From Pelobates cultripes (lineage: Eukaryota > Chordata > Amphibia > Anura > Pelobatidae): a stretch of DNA of 64,000 nt. The position numbers and the translations under genes are program-made. The notes under the pieces were generated by a model. It was not told the DNA's origin and made no database searches. It saw nothing but the letters and a program-made list of their open reading frames with translations. The stretch lies in assembly GCA_933207985.1 (NCBI GenBank), contig OW240918.1, forward strand, positions 22,747,488 to 22,811,487, in the 5' to 3' direction. Positions within the stretch are counted from its first letter, which is position 1; each line of letters begins with the position of its first letter. Positions 13,837 through 24,692 of the stretch are shown here, in pieces.

Positions 13837-14199
13837 ACGACTAACCTGGATGAATGCTTGATTCACGTGGTATAGTATGATGTGAAATGTTGTGATGTGC
13901 CATGATCTCATGTACGTCATGTCATTAACCATTTCCTTGCCATCCAATAACTACATTTTATAAGCAGGTTACTAGCTTGTTTAACTGCTATAGGCAAATT
14001 GCTGAAGAGTCAGTAATAAATGTAGTGAGGGATGAAGTTATAAAAATAGAATTAGACAGAATACATATGTTGATGAATCGTAATAATGTGTTGTCCTAGG
14101 CCAAGTGATGTCACACTGTTATAAGTTTGTATGCTTAACAAACCTTGAATCATTAGTAGATAAGTCCGAAACGAGTTCCTGATCCGTGACTGTCGAAAG
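13837..14199 (+). other. pol-env spacer, copy 1
   Basis: About 363 nt without an ORF separate the pol stop from the env start, and the matching spacer in copy 2 (24693-25056) is nearly identical. In a retrovirus a splice acceptor for env mRNA would be expected here; I cannot single one out with confidence. Confidence 0.5.
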
Positions 14200-15096
14200 A
14201 TGTCCAAGAAGGATGTGACGTGTTTCTGGATCGTACTGCTCCTGTGCCAAGAGCTACGGACCGACCCGATCGCAGAGATGGGACCATCCTCCGGCATCCT
14301 GATTCAAGAGACACCAGGGTTCATCTTAACAGAGAAGAGGATCCTGACCAGACGTGTGTTCGTCAGCTTGGACCCCAAGACTTCCATCGAGAAGGCATAC
14401 AACATTTCATCGATGCAGCTTCCTGAGTTACAGACTTGGTACCAGATGCACCTCCAAAGAGCACAGGACCGTGTGCGAAACATCTTGGAGCAAGCCCGGA
14501 AACCATTTGTATCCAGTTCTATTCCGATGAGCAACCGACCCAAAAGGCTCCTCACCGCCATAATTGTTGCATTAGTTTGTGCCACTGTCGGTGCAGTTGT
14601 CGCAACTGGAATGTCTGCAGCCAACTCTATTACTGTCCAAAAGCTGGATATGGAAATCTATGCGCTAAAGAAACACATTAACGATATTCATCAGGTGATA
14701 CAACAGCAAAGAACACTTCTCCAAGACGTGTTAACTATTGTGGAAGACACAGTTGTTACAACAAATTTGCATTCAGAGTTAATTGCCAAATCCACTGAGT
14801 TGCACCAAAGTCATGACTTATTCAAACGTGAACTTTTATTTCTGCATGACCCAATATTGTTCCACACACTTGCTTTTCTTGACGAAGTGCAAACTGGAAT
14901 GATCGAATTGGCAGGGGGACGCATACCTCTGTATTTTGTATCCAAGGATATTGTTCATGCGATGCTTGCCAATGTGGATGGAGAGACAATTGAGCCTATG
15001 CAATTAAATCTGGCCTTTGAGATGGGGAGCGCTATACCTCTCTTAATTGATCCGGAACGTATGGAGATTTGCTTTTATTGGCCATACCATATGTAA
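14200..15096 (+). pseudogene. env copy 1, truncated by frameshift
   Basis: The 298-aa frame matches copy 2 Env: short basic N-terminus plus hydrophobic signal peptide, RPKR furin-type site near residues 113-116, hydrophobic alanine/glycine-rich fusion-peptide-like stretch, and a long helical heptad-repeat region. It ends early because a T run at 15073-15076 has four T, against five at 25930-25934 in copy 2. A second 1-nt difference (extra A at about 15137) lies downstream, so the original C-terminus stays partly readable in another frame at 15069-15269. Confidence 0.85.
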
Positions 15097-15321
15097 CTCC
15101 CAAAGACATTTTTCAAATGAAAATAATGTACTATGATAATAATGATATTATGGTTGATTGTACTAAGTGTAAAGTTCAAAACTTTTACAGGTACAAATGT
15201 ATACAAAAATGTTCATTCCACGCACGGGCCTATGTTAGAAATGATGTGATTGCACAATATGTCTGGTAACTTCTATAGTGCTTATTCATAAGCTAAATTA
15301 ATTTTGGCTATGAAATGCACT

Positions 15322-15329
15322 AAAGGGGG
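15322..15329 (+). other. Polypurine tract, copy 1
   Basis: AAAGGGGG lies three bases before the LTR start, the expected position of the primer for plus-strand DNA synthesis. The equivalent in copy 2 has one more G. Confidence 0.8.
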
Positions 15330-15790
15330 TTATGTCAGAGTATTTATATCGGCAGACATTTTGTGCTATGATAGAAACTAAAAGTGTATATTCTGAGTCA
15401 CTCTGAACAGACCAGACTCCATTTTGTTATTTCAAGTTAACAGAAAGACACTATATTTCTATCTATAAGCTAACCACTTTCCCAGAGCTCAGGAATGCAT
15501 AGTATATACAAGCCAAGTGATAAGGAAGGGGGTTGGACAGACTGTCTAATGCTAATGGAATATAATCAAATCTAAACCCAGACAATTGTGACAGAGAAGA
15601 TTAAATAATTTAATATTTAACTGTCTATACATATAAGGTACCATTGTATGGAAAAGGGTAAACTTAGTTCATGATCTGTCATATCAGAAATTATAGCAGA
15701 TTTGCAGACACATAGTCTGGACAAGATTTAAGAACCCCTTTGATCTTTGAAGGATACGTAAGTTATAGCCACTATCTAGATAGGCCAAAA

Positions 15791-15967
15791 TGACGTCAAA
15801 ATAGCCACCAGGAAAAGTTAACTCTTTCCTGGATAGGTATGTTTAGTGGGACAAGACTGCCCTCTACAGACCAAATAACTAATTTGCGATCTGGAAGATA
15901 ACCACACCTCTAGTGCTTCTATTGGGTTATCAACTGATGACGTACAGAGAGTCTGGCCCTTTAAAAG
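15791..15967 (+). promoter_or_regulatory. Putative LTR promoter region
   Basis: TGACGTCA, ATTGG, TGACGTA and TTTAAAAG occur in this order within 180 bp and are all kept in the other LTR (26638-26645, 26768-26772, 26785 region, 26807-26814), although nearby sequence has diverged. CREB/ATF-type binding and initiation near 15990 are inferred from motif matches only. Confidence 0.5.
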
Positions 15968-16855
15968 TTAGGACAAAGGGAAGATAGGGAGATACAAGAA
16001 AAACAAGAGAGGGAGGCAAGATATGCAAGAGATGCAAAGGAGAGGAGAGAGGAATTGGAAGTTTGGGTACTCCAACTCGGACAACATCTGAGAATAACAC
16101 TCTACTCCTAAAACTCTAACACTTAGAATTTACTGACTTTCTAACCAACACCTCCATGCAGAGAGACTACCAATCGGATGAAATATCTACTCAACTGGTA
16201 ATTATACTGGTTTCATTTAATTAAATTAAATTAATTAAAATGTATTAATAGCATTATATATGACTGGATAAAGCACGGTCAGATTTCCATATTAAGAAAT
16301 CTTAGTTAACTAAGAATATATAGTTATAAACATTCCATTCTGCAGGTGGAATTAAGAATAATTATATATTGATGTGATATTATCACGTGTTAGCATACCG
16401 CTGTTTTTATCCAGGTGTATTGATTTGCTCTAAATTAAGATAGATATCTTTTAGACAAATTAAAAATCTGCTTATATAATATGTAGATTCTCTTATTGGA
16501 TGGTTTAAGAAAATGAATTTAAACTGGTTTAAATGTTATTTTATTTAAAATTACATAAGAATAGATCTTAACTACCTAGGAGATCTAGCCAGCATTGAAA
16601 GGGTTATTCTAACTGTCTGCTAAACTTTACGACCTTACGCTGCACTCTGAGGAATTCTGTTCTTCGCTGTGAAAAGTGTCACTTTCAGTCTGTGGAAGCT
16701 AGTCATAAATCGTCAGAATTCTTGACAGAAAATGCTAGTTAGCCATTGAAACGTAATACCCATTCCTTTGTATTGCATATAATTTTGTACTGGATATTCA
16801 TTGATTATTGTTATGCATGTTACATAATATTATTTGTTAATTATTGGTTATCATA

Positions 16856-16861
16856 AATAAA
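16856..16861 (+). terminator. LTR polyadenylation signal
   Basis: AATAAA 137 bp before the LTR end, conserved at 27689-27694 in the 3' LTR. With initiation near 15990 it would imply an unusually long R region, so either the TATA-like site or this signal may not be the one used. Confidence 0.55.
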
Positions 16862-17001
16862 ATCTATTTTTATACATTGTGATATTATTTATATGAAATA
16901 CATTCCACTTAACACGATAAACGTTCTTTGGGATCTGAGAATTGAAATAGTGGGCAATTCTCAATTGTTACTATTATTATCCCATAAATATTCCCACATA
17001 T

Positions 17002-17019
17002 TGGAGGCACGGTGCTGAG
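17002..17019 (+). other. Primer-binding site, copy 2
   Basis: TGGAGGCACGGTGCTGAG starts three bases after the LTR end and begins with TGG, the complement of a tRNA CCA tail. The first nine bases (TGGAGGCAC) fit a threonine tRNA acceptor end with U as discriminator base. The rest matches less well, so the tRNA identity is tentative. Confidence 0.65.
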
Positions 17020-17132
17020 ATCGTTTAAGTTCAAATTATATTTCATATAATAATAATATTGGTGTAATTCATGTAATTTAATCTTGATATAGAAAAGAGT
17101 TTTGTATTGAGATTAAATCACTGTATAGAAAT

Positions 17133-19136
17133 ATGGCTGAATCTAGCGCTTCATCTCAATCAGAGAATGGGAAGAAGTTAGCGGAAATGCAAGGTTTTCC
17201 CTTAAGCATCATATATCAGTATCTAAATATTAAAGTTGATTATCCAGAGTGGATACTCCAAATAAAAAAACAGGTTGATGATTCAATTCATGATAGATCG
17301 GCTGATTCACCTATGGTTAAATATCTTAGCCTTATAGATGAAGAGTCTACAATGCGATCTGTTACCAAATCATGCCCGTTTTTCATATTGGGTTATTCTA
17401 TTATGTTAAAAAAGCATAATGAGATAGAACGTAAATTGGACGAGTGTCAGAAAGACCTGGTGCTCGAACAAGGAAGGTTCAAAACTTTGTCTGATGAAAA
17501 TAATCTCCTTCGGGCTCTAAACTCTGACCTTTTTGATAAACTGGAAAGAATGAGCAAAATGGTGGATGATTATGATGAACAGATAAAACAGATACAGATG
17601 CAGCTAGATGAATATCAAAAGGGAAGTGAAGGATTACTGGGAAAAGACCCAAGTGATTCTTCTCAATTCCCTGATATTCACACACCAGACCAGGTTTTCA
17701 TAAAACAGTCTGTAAGTAAAGATGTGAGTAATTCTGAGAAAACACCTGTAGATTCTTGGCAATCTTGGGCAGAACAGTTTGAAAAGACTGTCCTGGCCAT
17801 GCTTGACAGAAGGAATCAGATTCAAGGTGATAGGAATGAAAACAGACATGGTTCTGTTCACTGGCAGAATTCTGATGCTGATCGGAATTGTGACAGTGAA
17901 CAAGAAGCTCAGAGTGATGGGAGTGAAAGTGATTGCACTATCCACTCTGAAGGCCATGTAACTGATATGCCATCTGCGCTGTTGTATGGGTCTAATTCCT
18001 CTTCAGCAGACAGATCGCATAGACGTTTACCCAAACACAGAAACAGAGATCGTAAATCAACGACGCCTGTTTATGAAACACCAAAGGTCATCAAATTCCT
18101 TAGAGAGACTGTCCCACAATTTTCTAGAGGTTCAGGAAACATATCTGAACATCTGGAAAATTATGATAGAGCAATGAATTCATTGGGCATGTATGATGAC
18201 ATTCATAAGAAATGGTTCATTACATGGACCTTTGATTCAATGTGTCGTGTTTATCTAGAAAGTCTTCAAGCTATACAGTTAATGTCCTGGTCCAAGATGA
18301 AATATGAAATAATCATGGAATATGGTAAGTATAAAACCATTGCTTCTGCAAAGAGGGCGCTTTATAACTTAAAGTGCCGTCCAGATCAAAGCCCCAGAGA
18401 ATTTTTAGTAATTCTTAAAAATGCATACTCCGTGGCCCAAAGAAAACCCAGGTATGAAAGCACAGACTTCAAAGATCTGTATTTTCATGCCATGCCGGTA
18501 AACATACAAATGAATCTCGCAAGAGATTACGATTGTAAGTTGCCATTAGAATGGCTAGTCAGTCAGTGTATGAAATTGTACACTATACATCATGCACATG
18601 ACGAAAATCAGCCAAAGGTTAAGAAACTTGGTGATAAAATGGTGTCAGAGACTAAAACTCAGTTAGGTTTAGAAACCCAACAGAAAAAGAGGACCTATTC
18701 CGAGGTTTTGAAAACTCCAAAACCTCAGAAACAGGAAAATGCCGGAAGCAATTCTGCAAATTCCTCCAATAACTCTGAAAGATCCAAAGCCAATGGGAAT
18801 AAACGCCCCTGGGTTAATAAAAACCAAGGCAATTCCCAATGGAGAAGGAATCCTCAGGGAAATAGGAGATATGGAAACAGAAACAACCAATCTGCTTCCA
18901 ATAACTCCCAACAGTCTCAGCCATCCCAGCCAAGTTCTAATGGGCAAAGACAAAACGGCAATGGGGGAAATAATTTGCGTCGTCAGGTTGGTCAATTGAC
19001 AGACCAGATGGGCAAATTAATGGAGGAAATGACAAAGATCAACCAAGTCTTTGCTCTAAATCCTTTTTTAGGGATAGCTCCAATTGCAGAACTACCTGTG
19101 CAACCGCAGCAACAACCACAGGTGCCGCAGCAATAA
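17133..19136 (+). CDS. gag: Gag polyprotein, copy 2 (667 aa)
   Basis: First long ORF after a short leader of about 130 nt; the ATG at 17133 is the first of the frame. Residues about 95-165 form a charged heptad-rich coiled coil. Residues 250-270 are acidic. Residues about 316-485 look like a helical capsid domain of the retroviral/gypsy type. Residues about 553-618 are rich in Asn, Gln, Arg and Gly (RRNPQGNRRYGNRN) and probably bind nucleic acid. No CCHC zinc knuckle is present, unlike most orthoretroviral Gags. The frame ends TAA TAG. The ORF is intact. It acts in particle assembly if expressed. A -1 frameshift site lies near its 3' end. Confidence 0.88.
   Translation: MAESSASSQSENGKKLAEMQGFPLSIIYQYLNIKVDYPEWILQIKKQVDDSIHDRSADSPMVKYLSLIDEESTMRSVTKSCPFFILGYSIMLKKHNEIERKLDECQKDLVLEQGRFKTLSDENNLLRALNSDLFDKLERMSKMVDDYDEQIKQIQMQLDEYQKGSEGLLGKDPSDSSQFPDIHTPDQVFIKQSVSKDVSNSEKTPVDSWQSWAEQFEKTVLAMLDRRNQIQGDRNENRHGSVHWQNSDADRNCDSEQEAQSDGSESDCTIHSEGHVTDMPSALLYGSNSSSADRSHRRLPKHRNRDRKSTTPVYETPKVIKFLRETVPQFSRGSGNISEHLENYDRAMNSLGMYDDIHKKWFITWTFDSMCRVYLESLQAIQLMSWSKMKYEIIMEYGKYKTIASAKRALYNLKCRPDQSPREFLVILKNAYSVAQRKPRYESTDFKDLYFHAMPVNIQMNLARDYDCKLPLEWLVSQCMKLYTIHHAHDENQPKVKKLGDKMVSETKTQLGLETQQKKRTYSEVLKTPKPQKQENAGSNSANSSNNSERSKANGNKRPWVNKNQGNSQWRRNPQGNRRYGNRNNQSASNNSQQSQPSQPSSNGQRQNGNGGNNLRRQVGQLTDQMGKLMEEMTKINQVFALNPFLGIAPIAELPVQPQQQPQVPQQ
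19064..19070 (+). promoter_or_regulatory. Candidate -1 ribosomal frameshift heptamer
   Basis: T TTT TTA in the correct register of the gag frame (codons CCT TTT TTA), a canonical slippery heptamer. The -1 frame is open from here to 19471. Downstream, ACCTGTG (19094-19100) can pair with CACAGGT (19117-19123) as a 7-bp stem, though the 23-nt spacing is longer than usual. Confidence 0.7.
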
Positions 19137-19471
19137 TAGCCACTGTGACCAAACAGGCTAGGTTATCAGTAGATGTAATGCCTAACCCTGTTTCCTTTCC
19201 AGATAATAACAGTCAAACAAACAATAGTTGTGTTAGGAAACCTATTGCCTATCCCGTCACTTCACTTTCGGGTGAAGGAGGCGCGACGTGTTCCTCTGTT
19301 TTTTCATTTCAGCCAAAGGCTAAAATAGCCCCAGCAGCCACTAGTTTCCAGGATCCAGACCTGAAAGGGTTAACTGATGAGATGCCGACCACTAGTTCCC
19401 GCTTGACAGTTCAAGATATTCCTAAAAAGGATGGCCTGTGGGTAAGACTGAGCATTCCTCAGTACAGGTAG
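19070..19471 (+). CDS. Linker ORF between gag and pol (-1 frame)
   Basis: In the -1 frame relative to gag, this stretch is open from the slippery heptamer to TAG (19469-19471), about 133 codons, and overlaps the last 22 codons of gag. It has Thr/Ser/Pro-rich low-complexity sequence and no recognised domain. The pol frame opens at 19426 after a TAA at 19423-19425, overlapping this ORF by about 45 nt. To reach pol a further -1 change is needed. That could be a second programmed shift or a single indel in this copy that split one gag-pol linker. Copy 1 cannot decide because the region is in the gap. Confidence 0.5.
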   Translation, partial: RDSSNCRTTCATAATTTGAAAIIATVTKQARLSVDVMPNPVSFPDNNSQTNNSCVRKPIAYPVTSLSGEGGATCSSVFSFQPKAKIAPAATSFQDPDLKGLTDEMPTTSSRLTVQDIPKKDGLWVRLSIPQYR

Positions 19472-22400
19472 AAACTACTGCTGTGACAGGTAATGTATGG
19501 AAAACAAGTAATATGTTGACACATTCTAAATTCTTATGTGAATTAGAAGAACATGAAGGAAGGTACTACATGTCTGTAGAAATACAGGATTTGCTACCCC
19601 ACCCTTTTAAAGGGTTAATAGATACTGGTTCACAAGCCACTATCTTATCCAATACCTACTTCCAGCAGGTAATGGACTTAGCAACGGATAAGTCGAAGCT
19701 AAGAGGTTTCCCCAATGCTCTGTTGAGTGTAGGAGGAAATGCCCTTCATGTTATTGGCAATACATGGTTAAAGTTTAAAATAGGTAACAAAACCTTTAGA
19801 CACCCGGTAATAGTGGTAGATCTCCCCTATGACCGACTGATTCTGGGTATAGACATACTCAGAAGACTTAACACAATTATTGACTGTGTGAATGGAATTG
19901 TATGGTCACAAGCTAAGGTTCCCATAACCTATGAGAAATCACATGTTCAATCTGATCGTAACCGCCATGTGATAGAAGAAAGACCTGACTCGATAGAGGT
20001 ACATTTTAGGAATAGTCAGTCACCTGACGTGACTATCCTGCAGGTGAATGATGCAATCACACCTGTAGATGAGCATTCCGTAAGAATTGCTCCAGAGAGG
20101 ATCCAGAATGTCTCTCTGGAAGGTGATGTTTTAACCATTTCTCTCCACAGGGACTATATTGAATCTGTAGATCTGGCAGGTCATGCTCAATTCCTTGCCA
20201 GAATTGAAAGGGTTAATAACAATTTATTCTTTCCTATGCAAATACATGACTTAGGAAGAAGTAGGAATGCAAAGCTGGACTTAAAGAGTGAAAACAGCTA
20301 TATTAGCAGAAGTCTGTTAAGGCAGATCGCTAATCCTAAAATGATCAGGTACACTTCCCCACATGACAGGTGGATCCAGAATCTGGATGGCGAATCAGAG
20401 AGTCACAATGTGATAGCAAAGTGTTTACTATCTATTTCCATCGGAAATAAGACAATTAAACATTTATTCCTAGTGATAGATGAACCTCGCTATCAGGTTT
20501 ACGTCGGCAATGATGTCATACATCGCTTTGCCATACACCTTGATCTGATTAATTCCAACTTGTGGACAAGGTTAAAAGGTAATCCTTGTGGATACCTACA
20601 CGAGGAAAACGCCCTGAAATCAGGACAAATACTCCCTTATGCGGTAAGTATCCAAGTTTCTGATGACATAACCATTCCACAGGGGACAAGTAATTTTCTT
20701 TTACCCCTACAGGTAAAGAAGGGTCAGAGATTGGAAAACTCTGATGCCCTAATCTGTTTATCCAACAGGATACAACAATTAGGGATGGTGGTAACACATA
20801 CACCAATGGTAAGTATTGGTAAGAATCCCACCTATATCATGGTCAAGAATGTTACACCCAATAGTGTTACCTTACCAAAAGGAACATTATTAGGTCTAGC
20901 ATTGGATGCTGAGTACTATACATTTGGTTTCCAAAACCAAATTATAGGCCTCATCCCTGAAGAATACTTTACTGAGGACGAAATTGTCGATCAAATATTC
21001 CATTCCTCCCCAGAAGGATTATTCACTATCCTATCTGTATATCCCTTCAACGTTGAAGAAGGCTTGTGTAAAATCGAAGAAGCATCTATCACCTTCGATC
21101 ATCCGCTCAATGAGCAGGAATCACAAGAGTATCACGACCAAAGAGAAAAGGTAAGTCAACACCAAACTGACCTAACTTCTAGGCTTGAAGAAGCTTATGA
21201 GATAGGCCAGCCTGAAATCTTTCCAGGATTTCAGGAAAGGCTAGAAGAGCAAATATCTTTAGCTGACGGTTGCTCCAACGATGCTGAGCGACAACAGCTA
21301 AAGGAAATCCTTTTGGAATTCCAAGATATCTTTGCCAAAGATTCCTACGACTGTGGGTTAACTAACCTCCACGTAGCCAGAATACAAACTGATCCAAATT
21401 TACCACCTGTATTTATCAAACAATATAGACTCCCATTAGCGTCATATGATGGTCTACAAGACATCATTCAGAATTTAAAGGAAAGGGGCATTATACGCCC
21501 AGTGCACAGTTCGTATAATAATCCGATCTTGGGGATTCTGAAACCTAATGGACAATGGCGTTTATGCGCTGACTTACGACAGCTAAATAAACGCGTCTAT
21601 ATGTCTGGTTGGCCAACACCATACATAGACCAATGTTTGGTACAAATGCAGGGATCAAAAATATTCACTGCCATTGACTGTGCGCAGGGATATTGGACTG
21701 TACCAGTCCATAATGAAGACCAATACAAATTGGCCTTCACATTTGGAAAGCAGCAGTATACCTGGACCCGTATGCCTTTCGGTTACATAAACTCTGGTCA
21801 TGAATTTGCTGTGTTCATGCATAAAGCTATGCCTGACGCACTCGAGAGAGGAACATTATCATATGTCGACGATGTCTTGCTGAAAAGCACTTCCTTTGAT
21901 AAGCATATCTTAGAGATTAGACATGTTCTCACTCAGTTAAGAGAGGCAGGGATAAAACTGTCTTTACAAAAGGCGCAATGGTGTCGCACCCATGTCAATT
22001 CCCTCGGACATGAGGTAACTTCTGAAGGATTAAATCCCCAGAGGAAGAAGGTTGAAGCCGTACTAAAGGCTAAAACACCTTCAAACATCAGGGAATTAAG
22101 ATTGTTCCTTGGTATGACTAACTACTCCCGTAAGTTTATAGATAACTATGCAGAAATAACTAAACCACTCTTACACCTGCTTAAAAAGGAAACTACCTGG
22201 AACTGGGGGGAGCCTCAGGACCAAGCGGTAAGCGAACTGAGGAGGAAGCTCACTCAGGCACCCTGTTTAGCATACCCAGAGGGGGGTAAACCCTTCTATC
22301 TGGAGACAGGATATACCGATTTAAGCATAAGTGCTGTTCTGTATCAGAAGCAGGACAGTTTAAACAAAGTTATTGCATATGCTAGCAAGATTTTGTCACC

Positions 22401-23907
22401 TGTTGAAGTTAAATTCAACACGTGTGAGAAGGCGTTATTGTCGACTGTATGGGCACTACAAAATTTTCGTAGCTATATCCAAGGTGAGAAAATAATTGTA
22501 GAAACAGCTCACCAACCTCTACAGTATCTGCAGAGTGAAAGAATTAGAGATGGTAATCTCTCTAACAGTCGGATTACTGCATGGACTCTATCCTTACAGA
22601 GATGGCCGTTAGAAGTCCGCTATAAACATAATAAGAGAAGCCCAGTTGCCCAAGGTCTAGCAGAATTACATGACTGTACTGCTCCATCTCTGGATGATAA
22701 TGACACCGGAGATGACTTCCTAGAAGAGCAATTGCTATCTCCTTATAAAGTTTATGACGAGGAATACTGTCGACCACTACCGTGGGTATACATTGATGGT
22801 TGTTCATATCACCACGTCGCTGGTGCTGAACGGAAGTTAGTTGCAGGTATCGGAATCGCCTGGACAGGTGATTATCCCAATGTATCTATAGGATACAATA
22901 TTGGTCCCAAAAGCAGTCAGATAGCCGAACTCTGTGCAGTATATAAGACCATTCAAATGGCAATAGAATATGGTATCAAAGAATTTGTTATTATAACTGA
23001 TTCCAACTATGTTCGCAACAGTTTCGTCGAATATCTGCCTAGCTGGAAACGTAACCAAATGCTGAAAAGCAATAACAAACCTGTTAAACATGGGAAATTG
23101 TTTTGTAAAATCGATGAGCTGGTTAAGGAAAATGGTTTATCCATATATTGGAAGAAAACCAAAGGCCATTCTAAAATAGAAGGTATTGACAAGGATGGTA
23201 ATGACTTAGCTGATTCACTGGCAAAACAAGCTGCCATCAATGGTGAAACCCTAAACATTGATGATCTTATGGGTTCAATTCATGTTGAAGCCATAACAAG
23301 ACGTCAGGCTAGAGATAATGCCGACTTAAATGTCGTGCAATGGAGTCAAGAAGCTCCTAGTGAGGACCTGATTACTAGTCAAAAGAGTGATCCCGTCATA
23401 GGCATATTCTATAGACATATAGAAGACCCTACTGCCAATCCCATCACAGATGTGGATTGCAAAGATAATGAAGATTTACGAATCTTGATGAGATATAAAG
23501 TCCAATTTAGTATCATGGATGGGTTACTGTTCAGAACTTCTAAACATGGTATACAACAATGGGTAGTCCCAACTGTATACAGAGGGTTAATGCTCCAACA
23601 CTCACATGATGCACCTACATCTGGGCATCGTGGTGATAAGATCACATATGAGATATTGCGTGATTATGCATATTGGCCACACATGTTAAGGGATGTTAAG
23701 ACATACTGTCAGGGATGCTTGATTTGTCCGCAATATCAACCCCATGGTCCAACCCATCGTGCACCACTTCAGAAGAGGGGGGTGTCATTACCCTGGTCTG
23801 ATATTCAAATTGACTTTATAGGTCCTGTAACAAGATCTTCAAGAGGTAACAAATACATGTTAACCATTACATGTATGTACACAAAGTGGATAGAATGTTT
23901 GCCTTGA
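19438..23907 (+). pseudogene. pol: pol copy 2, 5' segment: protease to integrase core
   Basis: Open from 19426; numbering here starts at GTG 19438, as no ATG start is expected. Residues 60-140 are a retropepsin: LIDTGSQ with Asp62, then ILG near residue 138. About residues 279-370 resemble a second, degenerate copy of this domain. Next come a beta-rich linker (KGTLLGLA), RT with YVDD at 809-812, a tether that keeps RNase H shape but has lost catalytic Asp residues, and a full RNase H with Asp1120. The integrase HHCC region and first catalytic Asp1459 follow. The frame ends at TGA (23905-23907) because one T present in copy 1 is missing between 23906 and 23907. Confidence 0.92.
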
Positions 23908-24692
23908 AAGAGAACACGAGTACCGTGTGCGCCACTTTGTTGATTAACCATGTCTTTTCCAGGTTCGGTCTGCCTCAGAGAATTGAGTCAGACAGAGGTA
24001 GTCACTTTACCAGCGAAGTAATGGCTAAGATGTGGAACATTCTAGGTGTTAAGCGAAAGCTACATATTGCATACCGCGCTGCGTCTAGCGGGGGGGTAGA
24101 GCGATATAACCAGTCTATCGTTAATATTCTAAAGAAATACGTTAAGGAGTCTGGTAAAGACTGGGACATTAAATTGCCCCTAGTTTTAATGGCGATTAGA
24201 GCCACACCTAGCACTGCTACCAAATTGTCACCTTTTGAATTGATGACAGGAAGAAAGATGGTTTTACCACAGCATTTACTATATCGTACTTCGGATCATA
24301 ACTTGATCAATGCTGCCACTACGCATCAGTATATCGAAGATTTGCGCAAGCATTTACAGCATGCGTTTGCTTTTGCCCAAAAGAATCTAGAAAAAGCAGC
24401 GACAGGGGTTAAGACCTATTACGATCTAAAAACCACGAAAAAGGAATATGAGATAACAGATCAAGTCTATCTGTATAACTTTGCGCGAAATCAAGTCAAG
24501 GAAAAGAAATTTTTACCTTCTTGGAAAGGGCCATATGTCATCATTGACAAAATTTCCCCAGTAGCGTATAAGATAAAAATTCCTAAGGATGGTGATTTTA
24601 TTGAAAAGTGGGTTCACATTAACCAGTTGCGTGCTTGTCATCCTAAATCTCAATTAAGGATTATAGGTGTGGATTCAGACGCAGAAGGGTGA
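23908..24692 (+). pseudogene. pol: pol copy 2, 3' segment: integrase core and C-terminus
   Basis: The integrase continues in the next frame after the 1-nt deletion. The second catalytic Asp (23991-23993, ESDRG) and the Glu (24099-24101, GGVERYNQ) are both present here, so the deletion separates them from the first Asp. The G run before the Glu has seven G and is in frame. The C-terminal domain has WKGPY (GPY/F-like). The frame ends at TGA (24690-24692). An ATG at 23871 in this frame is upstream and not a likely start. Confidence 0.9.

Larger units (their letters stand above)
15333..16998 (+). repeat. Middle LTR (1,666 bp)
   Basis: It begins TGTCAGAG directly after the polypurine tract and TTA, and ends TTCCCACA just before the primer-binding site, giving TGT...ACA ends. 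It matches 26191-27830 over its full length, but with blocks of strong divergence. Candidate promoter elements are a full CRE-type palindrome TGACGTCA (15791-15798), an inverted CCAAT box ATTGG (15921-15925), TGACGTA (15938-15944) and a TATA-like TTTAAAAG (15960-15967). A purine-rich tract follows. A polyadenylation signal AATAAA is at 16856-16861. It serves as 3' LTR for copy 1 and 5' LTR for copy 2. Confidence 0.92.

Noticed and set aside
18660..19136. CCHC zinc knuckle in Gag
   Set aside because: Searched for; the C-terminal region has no cysteines in the required spacing.
23871..24692. Independent gene starting at the ATG at 23871
   Set aside because: It is the frameshifted continuation of pol integrase; residues before the deletion point do not belong to the protein.
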